Below, in pieces: positions 8,432-16,858 of a stretch of 64,000 nucleotides of DNA. The stretch comes from Hyphomicrobium sulfonivorans (GTDB taxonomy: Bacteria > Pseudomonadota > Alphaproteobacteria > Rhizobiales > Hyphomicrobiaceae). Numbering within the stretch: position 1 is the stretch's first letter; each line of letters begins with the position of its first letter. The DNA lies in contig NZ_PZPO01000002.1 in the NCBI RefSeq assembly GCF_013306565.1, positions 508,501 to 572,500 of the forward strand, in the 5' to 3' direction. A model generated the notes under the pieces. It had not been told where the DNA came from. It searched no databases and worked only from the letters and a program-made list of their open reading frames with translations. The position numbers and the translations under genes are program-made.

Positions 8432-9243
8432 TAGAGGTCACGCTTCAACTGGCCATGGCCGGTTAGCGGCCTGCCGGCAGCGTTGCGACCGGCTTTGCCC
8501 TGACCGAGAGAGCGTGGCAGCACGCGGATGGCCGCTTCCTCCAGCACGCAGTGTTTTTCGCACGTTCCACAACCGGTGCATTTGGTGGAATGCACCGTCG
8601 GGATGATCATCGCGCGGCCGTTGATGGTCTGCTTTTCAAGGGTGATCGCTTCGTTGCGGATCGGGCAGACGCGGTGGCAGATGCTGCAATGCATGCCCTT
8701 GTAGTTGAGGCAGGTCTCGTGATCGACCAGCACCGATACGCCCATGTCGGCATCGCGAATGTCGGCGATGTCGCGATCGAGTGCGCCGGTTGGGCAGGCC
8801 TTGGCGCACGGAACGTCGGCGCACATGAAGCACGGAGATTCGCGCGCAATGAAAAATGGTGTGCCGAGCGCTGCGGGATCACCGAGTGTCGCAAGCTTCA
8901 GGGTGTCGTAGGGGCAAGCGCGGACGCATAAGCCGCATCGTACGCACGCGGAGAGAAACTCTTCTTCGTTGATCGCGCCGGGTGGGCGCAGGGCTTTGGC
9001 ATCGGTTGCGCGCGCGGTGCGGATGTATTGATCGAGTGCAACGGCGGCGATGCAGGCAACGCCGGCGGATTTGGCAACCGTGCCAATGAAATCGCGGCGG
9101 CTGTAGCCGGTGGCCTTACCAGCATTACCCTTTGGAGCAGGCGCCGGTTTTGCGTTGCGTTGATCGGCGCGGTTTTCAGTTTGCGCTGCATTTCCCGAAG
9201 TGGGAGGCAGCGCGTGCTTCACCGGGTCGTTGTTGTCCTGCAT
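8431..9243 (-). CDS. mauM: MauM/NapG-family periplasmic ferredoxin with Tat signal
   Basis: This encodes 270 residues. A polar, Ala/Pro-rich N-region of about 47 residues precedes the Tat motif SRRDFIG and a hydrophobic core, so the folded iron-sulfur protein should be exported by Tat. Four cysteine clusters follow: CVRCGLCVRACP, a second with CAKACP, CSICHRVCP, and CTGCGTCEKHC. This is typical of NapG/MauM with four 4Fe-4S clusters. It probably receives electrons from the adjacent MauN-like protein. The long N-region before the twin arginines is unusual, but an internal start is not obvious. Confidence 0.8.
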   Translation of the reverse strand: MQDNNDPVKHALPPTSGNAAQTENRADQRNAKPAPAPKGNAGKATGYSRRDFIGTVAKSAGVACIAAVALDQYIRTARATDAKALRPPGAINEEEFLSACVRCGLCVRACPYDTLKLATLGDPAALGTPFFIARESPCFMCADVPCAKACPTGALDRDIADIRDADMGVSVLVDHETCLNYKGMHCSICHRVCPIRNEAITLEKQTINGRAMIIPTVHSTKCTGCGTCEKHCVLEEAAIRVLPRSLGQGKAGRNAAGRPLTGHGQLKRDL

Positions 9244-9683
9244 GGCACCCTGCGTCGGCTTGCACTAAGGCATCACCCCTTGATCAGAAGAGGAGCCACC
9301 GTCGCGATGCAGTGATCCATTTCATGCCGCTGCAGCCGCAGCGTGCATTGCGGATTTGACACCGACAGCGGCATCTCAGGTTGAGCCTTTTTGCGTGTGC
9401 CTAACCCCAGAAGCGGCACGCAACACTCAGCTCAAACTCCATAAGACAGTGTGCCACATGCGGCCTTGTCGCAATCGCAGAAGTGAACCTTACAGAACAT
9501 GTAAGGTTCGAAGATGTTTCGGAATGGATTGATCAGGAATCGGCAATTAAACCGCGTATACTACAGTGGTTTTGACGTAATTATTGCAACTCGGAACATG
9601 TGCGCTTATTGCGCAGTGGCGTTCTTTCAAGCTATGAAAAATGTGCGGCTGTGGAAGATCTGCAGCAACAAGGCGTGTCGGTT
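9244..9683. other. divergent control region between the mauMN-like pair and the two-component system
   Basis: This 440-base gap separates divergent genes, so it should carry promoters for both. The clearest element is the perfect 10-bp inverted repeat at 9485-9509. A TATACT sequence at 9557-9562 could be a -10 box, but no well-spaced -35 box is visible. Confidence 0.4.
9485..9509. promoter_or_regulatory. palindromic operator candidate upstream of the response regulator gene
   Basis: GAACCTTACA (9485-9494) is mirrored exactly by TGTAAGGTTC (9500-9509) around 5 nt. It lies about 175 bases before the response-regulator start and 240 bases before the divergent mauM-like start. A TGTAAGG half-site recurs at 12102-12108 in the mauF leader. 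The arrangement fits a site read by the adjacent two-component system, but this is inference. Confidence 0.45.
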
Positions 9684-10358
9684 ATGCGAATATTAATGAT
9701 CGAGGACGACGCCGAAACCGCGTCGTTCGTCAGCAACGGCTTGCGACAGGCAGGTCATACCGTGGATGTCGTTGCGGACGGCAAGGACGGAGTGTTGCTT
9801 GGCATCCAGGAGGATTTCGATCTCGTCATTCTGGATCGCATGGTGCCGGGCCTCGATGGTCTTTCGGTAGCGCGCACACTTCGCAGCAGCGGCCGTCCAA
9901 TGGCGATTCTTTTCCTCACCGCGCTGGGCAGTATCAACGAGCGTGTGCAAGGACTGGACGTTGGTGGTGACGATTACGTGGTGAAGCCATTTGCGTTTTC
10001 CGAACTGCTGGCGCGGGTCAACGCTCTGGGCCGCCGCTCACCGATACGCGATGAGCATGAGAAGCTTTCAGTAGCCGATCTTGAGATGGACGTCGCGCAC
10101 CGCATTGTCACGCGTGACAATCAGCCAATCAATCTGTTGCCGCGCGAGTGTCTGCTTCTGGAGATCCTGTTGCGCAACAAGGGACGCGTGGTGTTGCGCA
10201 CAATGCTGCTGGAGCGCGTGTGGGGCTTTCGCTTCGAACCTAAGACCAGCGTAGTGGAAACGCATATTTCCAGATTGCGGGCGAAGGTAGACAAGCCGTT
10301 CAAAACTGCTTTGATCCATACGGTCAGAGGATGCGGCTACTCAATCTATGAAGGCTGA
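9684..10358 (+). CDS. OmpR-family response regulator
   Basis: This encodes 224 residues from the ATG at 9684, chosen because MRILMIEDD is the standard start of an OmpR-type receiver; the longer upstream frame is not needed. The receiver domain has the acidic pair near residue 8, the phosphoacceptor Asp51 (LVILDRMVPGLDG) and the KPF lysine. A C-terminal winged-helix domain ends with VRGCGYSIYEG. The gene overlaps the start of the kinase gene by 11 bases. Its position between the redox genes and mauF suggests control of methylamine genes, where other species use the LysR-type regulator MauR. Confidence 0.9.
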   Translation: MRILMIEDDAETASFVSNGLRQAGHTVDVVADGKDGVLLGIQEDFDLVILDRMVPGLDGLSVARTLRSSGRPMAILFLTALGSINERVQGLDVGGDDYVVKPFAFSELLARVNALGRRSPIRDEHEKLSVADLEMDVAHRIVTRDNQPINLLPRECLLLEILLRNKGRVVLRTMLLERVWGFRFEPKTSVVETHISRLRAKVDKPFKTALIHTVRGCGYSIYEG

Positions 10359-11796
10359 TTTCCCGCTTACCCGCTTCCATGTGCAGATTATCGCTGCTTC
10401 GGGCCTCCTCATGGTGGCGGCCTTCAGCCTGCTGTTTTCGTTTTTCTTCATCGAGACGCACGATGAGCTGGCGTCTCGGGCGCAAGCGCGTGTTACGCGC
10501 GTCCTGAGTGGTCTGGTGGAGTACGAAAAGCGCAATGGCTTCGATGAATTGTTGCGCTTCGTCCGCTCCGAGCAGATCTGGGATGATCCCGATCCTCCGT
10601 TCGTGTCGATCCGTCTGCCGAACGGCGAGACCATTCTGCATACTTCCGCTGAGGTCAGTCCGGTTGCAGCGTGGGGTGCATCAAAGCTGTCCATTCGCTC
10701 GCTGACAGTCGGCTGGGGGCTGTCGAGCAGGCTCGTGCATGTCGCCTCCGCGCCGTTGAACGGAGGCGAGATTCTGGTGGGCATGAGCGAGGTGAAGTCG
10801 GCGCGGGCCCGCGACTGGGCGATTGCCGGCTTTGCGTTGCTGACGCTTGCCTCGCTGGCAACGGTGTTCGCTATCGGACTGATGTTGTCCGGCCGCTCGC
10901 GCCAGCGCGTGAACGAGATGACGTCGACGCTGTTCGACTTTGTATCCGGCAATACCGATCGGCGCGTGCCAATGTCAGGCCACGCGGACAGGCTGTCCGA
11001 CCTCGCGCTGGCGATCAATGGCACGCTGGATTATGCGCAGCGGCTGCTGTGGAATCTGAACTATATGACGGCGGACATCGCGCATAACCTGAAGAAGCCG
11101 CTTACACGGCTGCGCCAGCGGCTTGAGCTTGTCAGCAAGTGCGAGTTCGGAAACGCGGATCTGTCGCGCAAGATCGACGAGGGCATCGAAGATATCGACT
11201 CGCTGGTCGTTATTTTCGAGGCGCTTCTGAACATCGGGCAATTGCAGTCGGGCGATCGCCGTTCGCGGTTTGTCGATGTCGATCTGTGCAGTCTGTTGCA
11301 TCACATCGCTGACATTTACGAGCCGATCATCACCGATCATGGCCATCATCTGGAAGTTTCGCTGACCAGTCAGCAGGTGCGTCCGGTAAGCGGTGACCGG
11401 GAATTGCTGCTGGAAATGATCGTGAACTTTGTCGAGAACGCGATTCAGTATTGTCCGGAAGGCACGACGATACGGTTGGCACTGCGACAGTTGCGGACCG
11501 GATTGGAAGTTGTCGTCAGCGATAACGGTCCGGGCGTGCCTGCATCTGAGATCGAGCATCTGTTTGAACGCTTCTATCGCCTGGGTGGGGCCAATGAAGC
11601 GAAGCAGAAGCCGGGCGGACATGGCCTCGGCATTCCGTTTGCGGTGGCGATCGCGGAACTGCATGGCGCCTACGTCGAGATCGAGGACAATCGGCCAGGC
11701 TTGCGTGTGGTGATCCATTTCCCGAACGATCCGTTCACCCGCTCGCAGCTTGGGTTGAGGCTGCGTTCAGGCTACGGCGTGACGCCGTCTTCGTAA
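10348..11796 (+). CDS. membrane sensor histidine kinase
   Basis: This encodes 482 residues. Transmembrane helices at about 14-35 and 157-180 enclose a periplasmic sensor of about 120 residues. A HAMP-like linker follows. The phosphoacceptor is His246 in IAHNLKKPLTRL, a variant H-box. The ATPase domain has the N-box FVENAIQY, the G1 box DNGPGVP and the G2 box GHGLGIPFA. It is translationally coupled to the preceding response regulator. The signal is unknown; a periplasmic cue such as methylamine, copper or MADH redox state is plausible by location only. Confidence 0.9.
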   Translation: MKADFPLTRFHVQIIAASGLLMVAAFSLLFSFFFIETHDELASRAQARVTRVLSGLVEYEKRNGFDELLRFVRSEQIWDDPDPPFVSIRLPNGETILHTSAEVSPVAAWGASKLSIRSLTVGWGLSSRLVHVASAPLNGGEILVGMSEVKSARARDWAIAGFALLTLASLATVFAIGLMLSGRSRQRVNEMTSTLFDFVSGNTDRRVPMSGHADRLSDLALAINGTLDYAQRLLWNLNYMTADIAHNLKKPLTRLRQRLELVSKCEFGNADLSRKIDEGIEDIDSLVVIFEALLNIGQLQSGDRRSRFVDVDLCSLLHHIADIYEPIITDHGHHLEVSLTSQQVRPVSGDRELLLEMIVNFVENAIQYCPEGTTIRLALRQLRTGLEVVVSDNGPGVPASEIEHLFERFYRLGGANEAKQKPGGHGLGIPFAVAIAELHGAYVEIEDNRPGLRVVIHFPNDPFTRSQLGLRLRSGYGVTPSS

Positions 11797-12425
11797 CCCG
11801 CTCCCAAAACGCGGCCGTCTGACATGGACATCGATGTGTCCGGGATCGATAGCGACAAAGCTCGCGATGCACTTTGTCGGTCGCGCTTCCGGAGCAATCT
11901 CTCAGCTGTGGTCCTCAACCGCCTCCCGCCTCGGGGAACGCGGGCGCATGCGCTGTTGTCAGCGTAATCAGCGATTGGGCACGCGCCGAGGCGCGAATTA
12001 ACTGTGCTGGAACGGCTTCGGTCCCCGAATTTGCGGATGCGGAGGGTGCAAAACGGCCCTGTTCAAGGGCCCTCCAGAGATTTTTTGCTTCTTGTCAAAA
12101 ATGTAAGGGAGCTTCGAGGCGGGTGACAGATTGACCCGTCATGGTGCCATCAGTGTCGCATTGACTGGTGGTCAACGGCTGATCCCGAAGCGGTTCTTCC
12201 CGTCGATGTGCGCACCCGTTGAGCGGTGTGCCGTGCAACGGGAAGACGGTGGGAACGCAGTGCAGCCTCCTCGGGCTGCGGTTGAGGATCTCGCCGGGTG
12301 CACGGGCCGAACGAGCATGACCTTAGGGGACGCTCACGGCTTGGGCATTGTCACAAGTCAATCCGGCGCACGACGTCGGCAAAAAAATGTCGACTAGGGA
12401 AACGCACCGAGAGGAGAGGCTGTAA
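11797..12425. promoter_or_regulatory. long leader/control region upstream of the mau operon
   Basis: This 629-base stretch precedes mauF and must hold the mau promoter. Visible elements are a GGCCCT/AGGGCC hairpin at 12055-12071 followed by a T-run at 12081-12086 (weak terminator candidate), a TGTAAGG half-site at 12102-12108, and two TTGAC repeats 30 bases apart at 12131 and 12161. The second repeat forms TTGAC-N5-GTCAA (12161-12175). A purine-rich ribosome-binding site (GAGAGGAGAGG) precedes mauF. Short frames in the region lack coding features. Confidence 0.45.
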
Positions 12426-13277
12426 ATGGCCGAAACTTGGCAACAAAACGGGCACTCATTCCATGAGAGTGCCGTCGAGGGCGTCGAAGACGTGATGCTC
12501 TTCGCGCGGCCGTGGTCCGGCACTGCGCGGTTCGCTGTCTTGGCGCTCAGCGCCATTGCCGGCGCTGCTGCCGCACTTCATTTTGCTTCGGGCGTTGCGC
12601 TCGAAACCGCGATGCTGTGGCTGCTGGTTCCGGCTGCGTTTGCCGGTGGCCTGCTGTCTACGTGGTCGCCCTGCGGTTACTCCAGCGTGTGCCTGCTACG
12701 TCCGAACGGCAGCTATTCGCTGCGCTCGGTGGCAGCCTGGACGCCTACACTCATCGCGCACTTCGTTGGCTACGGACTTGGCGCGCTGGTTCTGGGTGGC
12801 GCGCTTGGATATGCCGGCTATGCCATGGGGCTTGGATCCTACATGGCCTACACGATTCCGGTGTTTGCGGTTCTGCTTGCCGCCTATGGCGCGCATCAGC
12901 TCGGGTTCCTCCGGGTGCCCTATCCGCAGCGCCGTTGTCAGGTTCCCCACGACGCGCGTCAGCGCTTCCCCAAGTGGGTGATCGGTCTGCTCTATGGCTT
13001 CTCGCTGGGTCTAAATTACCTGACCTACGTGCAGACGCCGCTGCTTTACGCGGTCACGGGCGCTGCCCTGTTCTCGGGCAACGTTGCTTTCGCCGTCGGT
13101 ATCTTCCTGGTGTTCAACCTCGGCCGCTTCCTGCCGCTGATGCTGAACGCGCTGCCGATGTCCGATCGCTCCATCACGGCGTGGCTGGCGAAGCGTCAAG
13201 AGCAGGCTGCAATGCTTGATGGCGCCATTCTCGTCGCCGCAGGCACTGCCGTTATGGCGATGTACCTGACCGCCTGA
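12426..13277 (+). CDS. mauF: MauF, methylamine utilization membrane protein
   Basis: This encodes 283 residues with a polar N-terminus and about six transmembrane helices (for example residues 38-55, 62-82, 108-130 and further helices to the C-terminus). Cysteines occur in SPCGYSSVC near residue 82. MauF is an inner-membrane protein needed, with MauE and MauD, for export, maturation or stability of MADH subunits in Paracoccus and Methylobacterium; its biochemical job is not known. It is first in the order mauF-B-E-D-A, as in classical mau operons, and is preceded by a good purine-rich ribosome-binding site. Confidence 0.88.
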   Translation: MAETWQQNGHSFHESAVEGVEDVMLFARPWSGTARFAVLALSAIAGAAAALHFASGVALETAMLWLLVPAAFAGGLLSTWSPCGYSSVCLLRPNGSYSLRSVAAWTPTLIAHFVGYGLGALVLGGALGYAGYAMGLGSYMAYTIPVFAVLLAAYGAHQLGFLRVPYPQRRCQVPHDARQRFPKWVIGLLYGFSLGLNYLTYVQTPLLYAVTGAALFSGNVAFAVGIFLVFNLGRFLPLMLNALPMSDRSITAWLAKRQEQAAMLDGAILVAAGTAVMAMYLTA

Positions 13278-13329
13278 TTTCCACGTCGTCTCTCAGCATC
13301 AGAATAAACGCTGCCTCAAGGAGGAAACA

Positions 13330-14565
13330 ATGACGCATAACTCAACGACTTCGGAAACGCTGAAAAAGTACCGGAACGCGCTGCTCGGCGGCGTGGCTAG
13401 CCTGGTGCTCATCGGCGCTGCCGGTGTGGCCAATGCTCAGCAGGGCCCGTCGGGAGCTGAAGTTCCCAAGCAGCTCGGCGCGCAAGCCACGTCGGAGCTG
13501 GAAGATACGCCGGTGATCCTGTCGGCACCTGCTCCGGATGCACGCCGTCTGTACATCACCGACCCGGCTCACTTCGCTACCACGACCCGCACCTTCACCG
13601 TTGACGGAAACGACGGCAAGGTGCTGGGCATGATCGACGGCGGCTTCCTGACGAACCCGTTTGCAGCCACCGACGGCAGCTACTTCGGCCAGGCCAGCAC
13701 GGTCTATTCGCGTGTCGCTCGCGGCAAGCGCGACGACTACATCGAAGTTTACGATCCGAAGTCGCACGAAGTTATCGCTGACATCGACATCCCGGAGAGC
13801 CGCTTCCTCGTCGGCACCTATCCCTGGATGACGACCGTCACGCCGGACAACAAGTCGCTGCTCTTCTATCAGTTCACGCCGTCGCCGCAGGTTGGCCTCG
13901 TCGACATCGAGAACAAGAAGTTCGTATCGATGATCGACGTGCCGGATTGCTATCACATCTTCCCGTCGGCCAACGACGCGTTCTTCATGCATTGCCGCGA
14001 CGGCAGCATGGCGAAGGTGACGTACGGCAAGGATGGCAAGGCTGAAATCACCCAGTCGAAGCCGTTCCATGGCGAGGAAGAGTACCTCATCAACACGCCG
14101 GCTTACTCGATGAAGGCTGGCCAGCTGGTCTGGCCGACCTACGACGGCAAGATCTTCCCGGTCGACCTGTCTTCGGGTGAAGCCAAGTTCGGTACGCCGT
14201 TCGACGTCTTCACCGAGGAAGAGCGCAAGGACAACTGGCGCGTCGGTGGCTGGCAGCCGGTTGCCTATCACCGCGACAGCGGCGAGGTCTATCTGCTCGG
14301 CGATCAGCGCGCAAAGTGGACGCACAAGTATCCGAGCCGCTTCGTGTTCGTTCACGACGTGAAGACCGGCAAGCGTCTGCGCAAGATCGACCTTGGCCAT
14401 GACATCGACTCGATTGCGGTGAGCCAGGACAAGAACCCTGCGCTCTATGCTCTCTCAACCGGTGAGAAGAAGCTCTACATCCTCGACTCGCAGTCGGGCA
14501 AAGAGGTCTCCTCCACGGACGAGCTGGGCCATGGTCCGCAAGTCATGATCGCTCACGATAACTGA
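13330..14565 (+). CDS. mauB: methylamine dehydrogenase large (alpha) subunit
   Basis: This encodes 411 residues, start preceded by AAGGAGG. A signal peptide covers about residues 1-36 and ends in VANAQ. The mature protein is a seven-bladed beta-propeller of the MADH heavy-chain family, rich in short aromatic and acidic turns such as [19 protein letters not shown] and [13 protein letters not shown]. In the periplasm two alpha and two beta chains form the enzyme that oxidises methylamine to formaldehyde and ammonia. It is followed 11 bases later by mauE. The N-region before the hydrophobic core contains no twin-arginine pair, so it probably uses Sec. Confidence 0.95.
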   Translation: MTHNSTTSETLKKYRNALLGGVASLVLIGAAGVANAQQGPSGAEVPKQLGAQATSELEDTPVILSAPAPDARRLYITDPAHFATTTRTFTVDGNDGKVLGMIDGGFLTNPFAATDGSYFGQASTVYSRVARGKRDDYIEVYDPKSHEVIADIDIPESRFLVGTYPWMTTVTPDNKSLLFYQFTPSPQVGLVDIENKKFVSMIDVPDCYHIFPSANDAFFMHCRDGSMAKVTYGKDGKAEITQSKPFHGEEEYLINTPAYSMKAGQLVWPTYDGKIFPVDLSSGEAKFGTPFDVFTEEERKDNWRVGGWQPVAYHRDSGEVYLLGDQRAKWTHKYPSRFVFVHDVKTGKRLRKIDLGHDIDSIAVSQDKNPALYALSTGEKKLYILDSQSGKEVSSTDELGHGPQVMIAHDN

Positions 14566-14576
14566 TCGAGGAAGCC

Positions 14577-15128
14577 ATGTGGTTTTTAACAGATCCACTG
14601 GTGACGATCTTCCTGCGAGCGTTCCTCGCTCTCCTGTTCGCCGGCGCAGCTTATTCAAAGCTGCGCCACCAGGAAGAGTTCTTCGGTGTGGTTCGTAATT
14701 TCCGGCTGATGCCGGAATGGCTGGCCGCTCCGTTTGCCGCGGTGCTCCCGTGGGTGGAACTTGCTGTTGCGGTGGGACTGCTGGTCAATCCGGCAATTCC
14801 CTACGCGGCCGCGGCGGCGGGCGGACTGCTTCTGCTGTTCGCTCTCGCCATCGGCATCAACGTTGCGCGTGGCCGGAAGGCAATCGACTGTGGTTGCTTC
14901 CGTAACGGCTATCGCCAGCACCTTAGCTGGATGCTGGTTCTGCGTAACGTGGTGTTGGGCGGCGGTGCTCTGGTGCTGGCCGGTGTTGCAGACATTACGC
15001 GTGCTGCAACGCTGTTCGACATCACCACTGGCGTAATGGCCGCAGGAGTCGCCATGACGTTGTACCTCACGGCTGGATTGCTCGGCGGTGTCGCGAACAT
15101 CGCAAAGAGCAACGGTCATCTCTATTAG
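14577..15128 (+). CDS. mauE: MauE, membrane protein for MADH maturation
   Basis: This encodes 183 residues with four to five hydrophobic helices in a DoxX-like arrangement. A Cys-Gly-Cys pair in RKAIDCGCFRNG near residue 104 could take part in thiol-disulfide exchange. MauE works with MauD in forming the six disulfides of the MADH small subunit in Paracoccus; loss of either abolishes stable beta subunit. The GAGGAAGCC ribosome-binding site lies right before the ATG. The order mauB-mauE-mauD-mauA matches the classical operon. Confidence 0.9.
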   Translation: MWFLTDPLVTIFLRAFLALLFAGAAYSKLRHQEEFFGVVRNFRLMPEWLAAPFAAVLPWVELAVAVGLLVNPAIPYAAAAAGGLLLLFALAIGINVARGRKAIDCGCFRNGYRQHLSWMLVLRNVVLGGGALVLAGVADITRAATLFDITTGVMAAGVAMTLYLTAGLLGGVANIAKSNGHLY

Positions 15129-15143
15129 GAAAGGCAGTGCACA

Positions 15144-15773
15144 ATGGCGATCGAGTTCCTGATTGCATCAAACGTTCTGCTCTGGCTCACGGTTATCGCT
15201 GGTGCGGTCGTGCTGCTGGGGATCACACGGCAGGTCGGCATCCTTCACGAGCGTTCTGCTCCGCTCGGCGCAATGATTACCGATCATGGTCCTGACATCG
15301 GCGATAAGGCGCCGACGTTCGAAGTTGTCGACTACTACGGCAAGCCGGCTCGTATCGGCGGCGGTGGACGTGAGACGCTTATCATGTTCACGGCTCCGAC
15401 CTGTCCGATTTGCGACAAGCTGCTGCCGATCATCAAGTCGGTTGCGAAAGACGAAAACGTCGCCGTGTTCCTGGTGAGCGATGGCCAGCCTGAAGATCAC
15501 GCGCTCTTCCTCAAGAAGCATGATCTGGCCGGCATCCCGTACATCGTTTCACCTGAAGTCGGCATGCGCTTCCAGGTCGGCAAGATTCCCTACGGTGTCG
15601 TTATCGACAGCCACGGGAAGATCCGCGCGAAGGGCCTGACGAACACCCGCGAGCATCTTGAAAGCCTTCTGGAAGGTGCTCGTACCGGTCATGCGTCCTT
15701 GCAGGACTACATGAAGAAGACCGGCATCAACGGGATCCACGCCAACGGTAGCGGCGTACACGCCGAGCATTGA
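15144..15773 (+). CDS. mauD: MauD, membrane-anchored thioredoxin-like protein
   Basis: This encodes 209 residues. One N-terminal transmembrane anchor (about 5-27) is followed by a periplasmic thioredoxin/AhpC-like domain. The redox motif Cys87-Pro-Ile-Cys90 sits in FTAPTCPIC, and the cis-Pro region is IPYIVSPE. MauD is required for disulfide formation and folding of the cysteine-rich MADH small subunit. It lies between mauE and mauA with a good ribosome-binding site (AGGAAAGG). The C-terminal tail, rich in Gly, His and Asn, is probably disordered. Confidence 0.93.
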   Translation: MAIEFLIASNVLLWLTVIAGAVVLLGITRQVGILHERSAPLGAMITDHGPDIGDKAPTFEVVDYYGKPARIGGGGRETLIMFTAPTCPICDKLLPIIKSVAKDENVAVFLVSDGQPEDHALFLKKHDLAGIPYIVSPEVGMRFQVGKIPYGVVIDSHGKIRAKGLTNTREHLESLLEGARTGHASLQDYMKKTGINGIHANGSGVHAEH

Positions 15774-15812
15774 GCCGCAAGAACATAGCGACATCTGGAG
15801 GAGGAATACCCC

Positions 15813-16367
15813 ATGCTAGAGAAATCAAAGTTTGACGACATTCTGGAAATGGTAACGCGCCGCGTCGCCAGCCGCACCAGCCGCCGTGGCTTCATCGGTC
15901 GCGTCGGAACGGCACTCGCCGGTGCCGCGCTTGTTCCGCTGCTGCCGGTTGATCGTCGCGGTCGCACAAGCCGTCCCGCACATGCCGCTTCCGGTGGTCG
16001 TGAAGGCTGGATCCCGCAGGATCAGGACACCAAGCAGTGCGACTACTGGCGTCACTGCTCCATCGACGGCAACATCTGCGATTGCTGCGGTGGCTCGCTC
16101 ACCAACTGTCCTCCGGGCACCCGTCTGTCGCCGTCTTCGTGGGTGGCAAGCTGCTACAATCCTGGCGACAAGCAGAGCTATCTGATCGCCTATCGCGATT
16201 GCTGCGGTAAGAACGTTTGCGGCCGCTGCGGCTGTCTCAACACCGAAGGCGAACTGCCGGTCTACCGTCCTGAGTTCGCTAACGACATCATCTGGTGCTT
16301 CGGCGCCGAGGATGATGCAATGACCTATCACTGCACGATCTCGCCGATCGTTGGCAAGGCGAGCTAA
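15813..16367 (+). CDS. mauA: methylamine dehydrogenase small (beta) subunit, TTQ-bearing
   Basis: This encodes 184 residues, preceded by GGAGGAGG. The leader carries the twin-arginine motif SRRGFIG (residues 23-29) and a hydrophobic core, with cleavage probably after about residue 59. TTQ should form from Trp110 (SSWVASC) and Trp161 (IIWCFG); the 51-residue spacing equals that of Trp57 and Trp108 in the Paracoccus enzyme. The mature part has 14 cysteines. From memory the Paracoccus denitrificans subunit has 12, all in six disulfides; the extra two here are Cys92 and Cys136. It is the last gene before a strong terminator. Confidence 0.97.
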   Translation: MLEKSKFDDILEMVTRRVASRTSRRGFIGRVGTALAGAALVPLLPVDRRGRTSRPAHAASGGREGWIPQDQDTKQCDYWRHCSIDGNICDCCGGSLTNCPPGTRLSPSSWVASCYNPGDKQSYLIAYRDCCGKNVCGRCGCLNTEGELPVYRPEFANDIIWCFGAEDDAMTYHCTISPIVGKAS

Positions 16368-16390
16368 TCTACTCCCTAGACTCTGACTTT

Positions 16391-16427
16391 GGGCAGCGAT
16401 GAAGCACGCTTCATTGCTGCCCTTTTT
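16391..16427 (+). terminator. strong intrinsic terminator or attenuator between mauA and mauC
   Basis: GGGCAGC (16391-16397) pairs with GCTGCCC (16416-16422), with an inner ATGAAG/CTTCAT stem, and TTTTT follows at 16423-16427. It begins 24 bases after the mauA stop. Downstream mau genes must depend on read-through or a separate promoter. Confidence 0.88.
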
Positions 16428-16438
16428 CCCTCCAACGT

Positions 16439-16819
16439 ATGAGACGTGTCATGTCAAAACTCAGGAATCTGCTCTTACTTGTAGCCTTGGCGGCGCCTAT
16501 GAACGTTGCTGTCGCCGCCGATGCGATGGAGGTCATTGCAGCTGATGCGGTGCCCGCCGACGCGGTTCACGTTGATATCGCCAAGATGAAGTACGCACCG
16601 GCGAAGATCGAAGTCGAAGAAGGTCAGACCGTGTTGTGGACCAACAACGACGCGATGCCTCACAATGTGCAGGTCGCCAATCCGTTCAAGATCGCGGGCA
16701 ACATGCTGCGCGCCGGTCAGACGTTCGCGATCAAGTTCAATCAGCCAGGCGAGTACGCTTATACTTGCACGCCGCACCCCTTCATGAAGGGCGGCATCAC
16801 GGTGAAGTCTAAAGGCTGA
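16439..16819 (+). CDS. mauC: amicyanin, blue copper electron acceptor of MADH
   Basis: This encodes 126 residues with a Sec signal peptide ending near VAVAA (residue 27). The type-1 copper ligands are visible: His75 in DAMPHNVQ, then Cys110, His113 and Met116 in TCTPHPFM. The Cys-X2-His-X2-Met loop is the short loop typical of amicyanin. It takes electrons from TTQ of MADH and passes them to a c-type cytochrome. An alternative start is the ATG at 16451. The gene begins only 12 bases after the terminator T-run, so its expression is separable from mauFBEDA. Confidence 0.94.
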   Translation: MRRVMSKLRNLLLLVALAAPMNVAVAADAMEVIAADAVPADAVHVDIAKMKYAPAKIEVEEGQTVLWTNNDAMPHNVQVANPFKIAGNMLRAGQTFAIKFNQPGEYAYTCTPHPFMKGGITVKSKG

Positions 16820-16858
16820 TCCGGGCTGATATAGAGAGATTTTACAGGAGATCCCGCA

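Noticed and set aside
12055-12086. Hairpin GGCCCT/AGGGCC plus T-run as a terminator of the kinase gene
   Set aside because: The T-run starts 9 bases after the stem and the site is 260 bases past the kinase stop; kept only as a weak element of the leader.
11874-12397. Short open frames in the mauF leader
   Set aside because: No ribosome-binding sites, no motifs and a composition unlike real proteins; the region is better read as regulatory.
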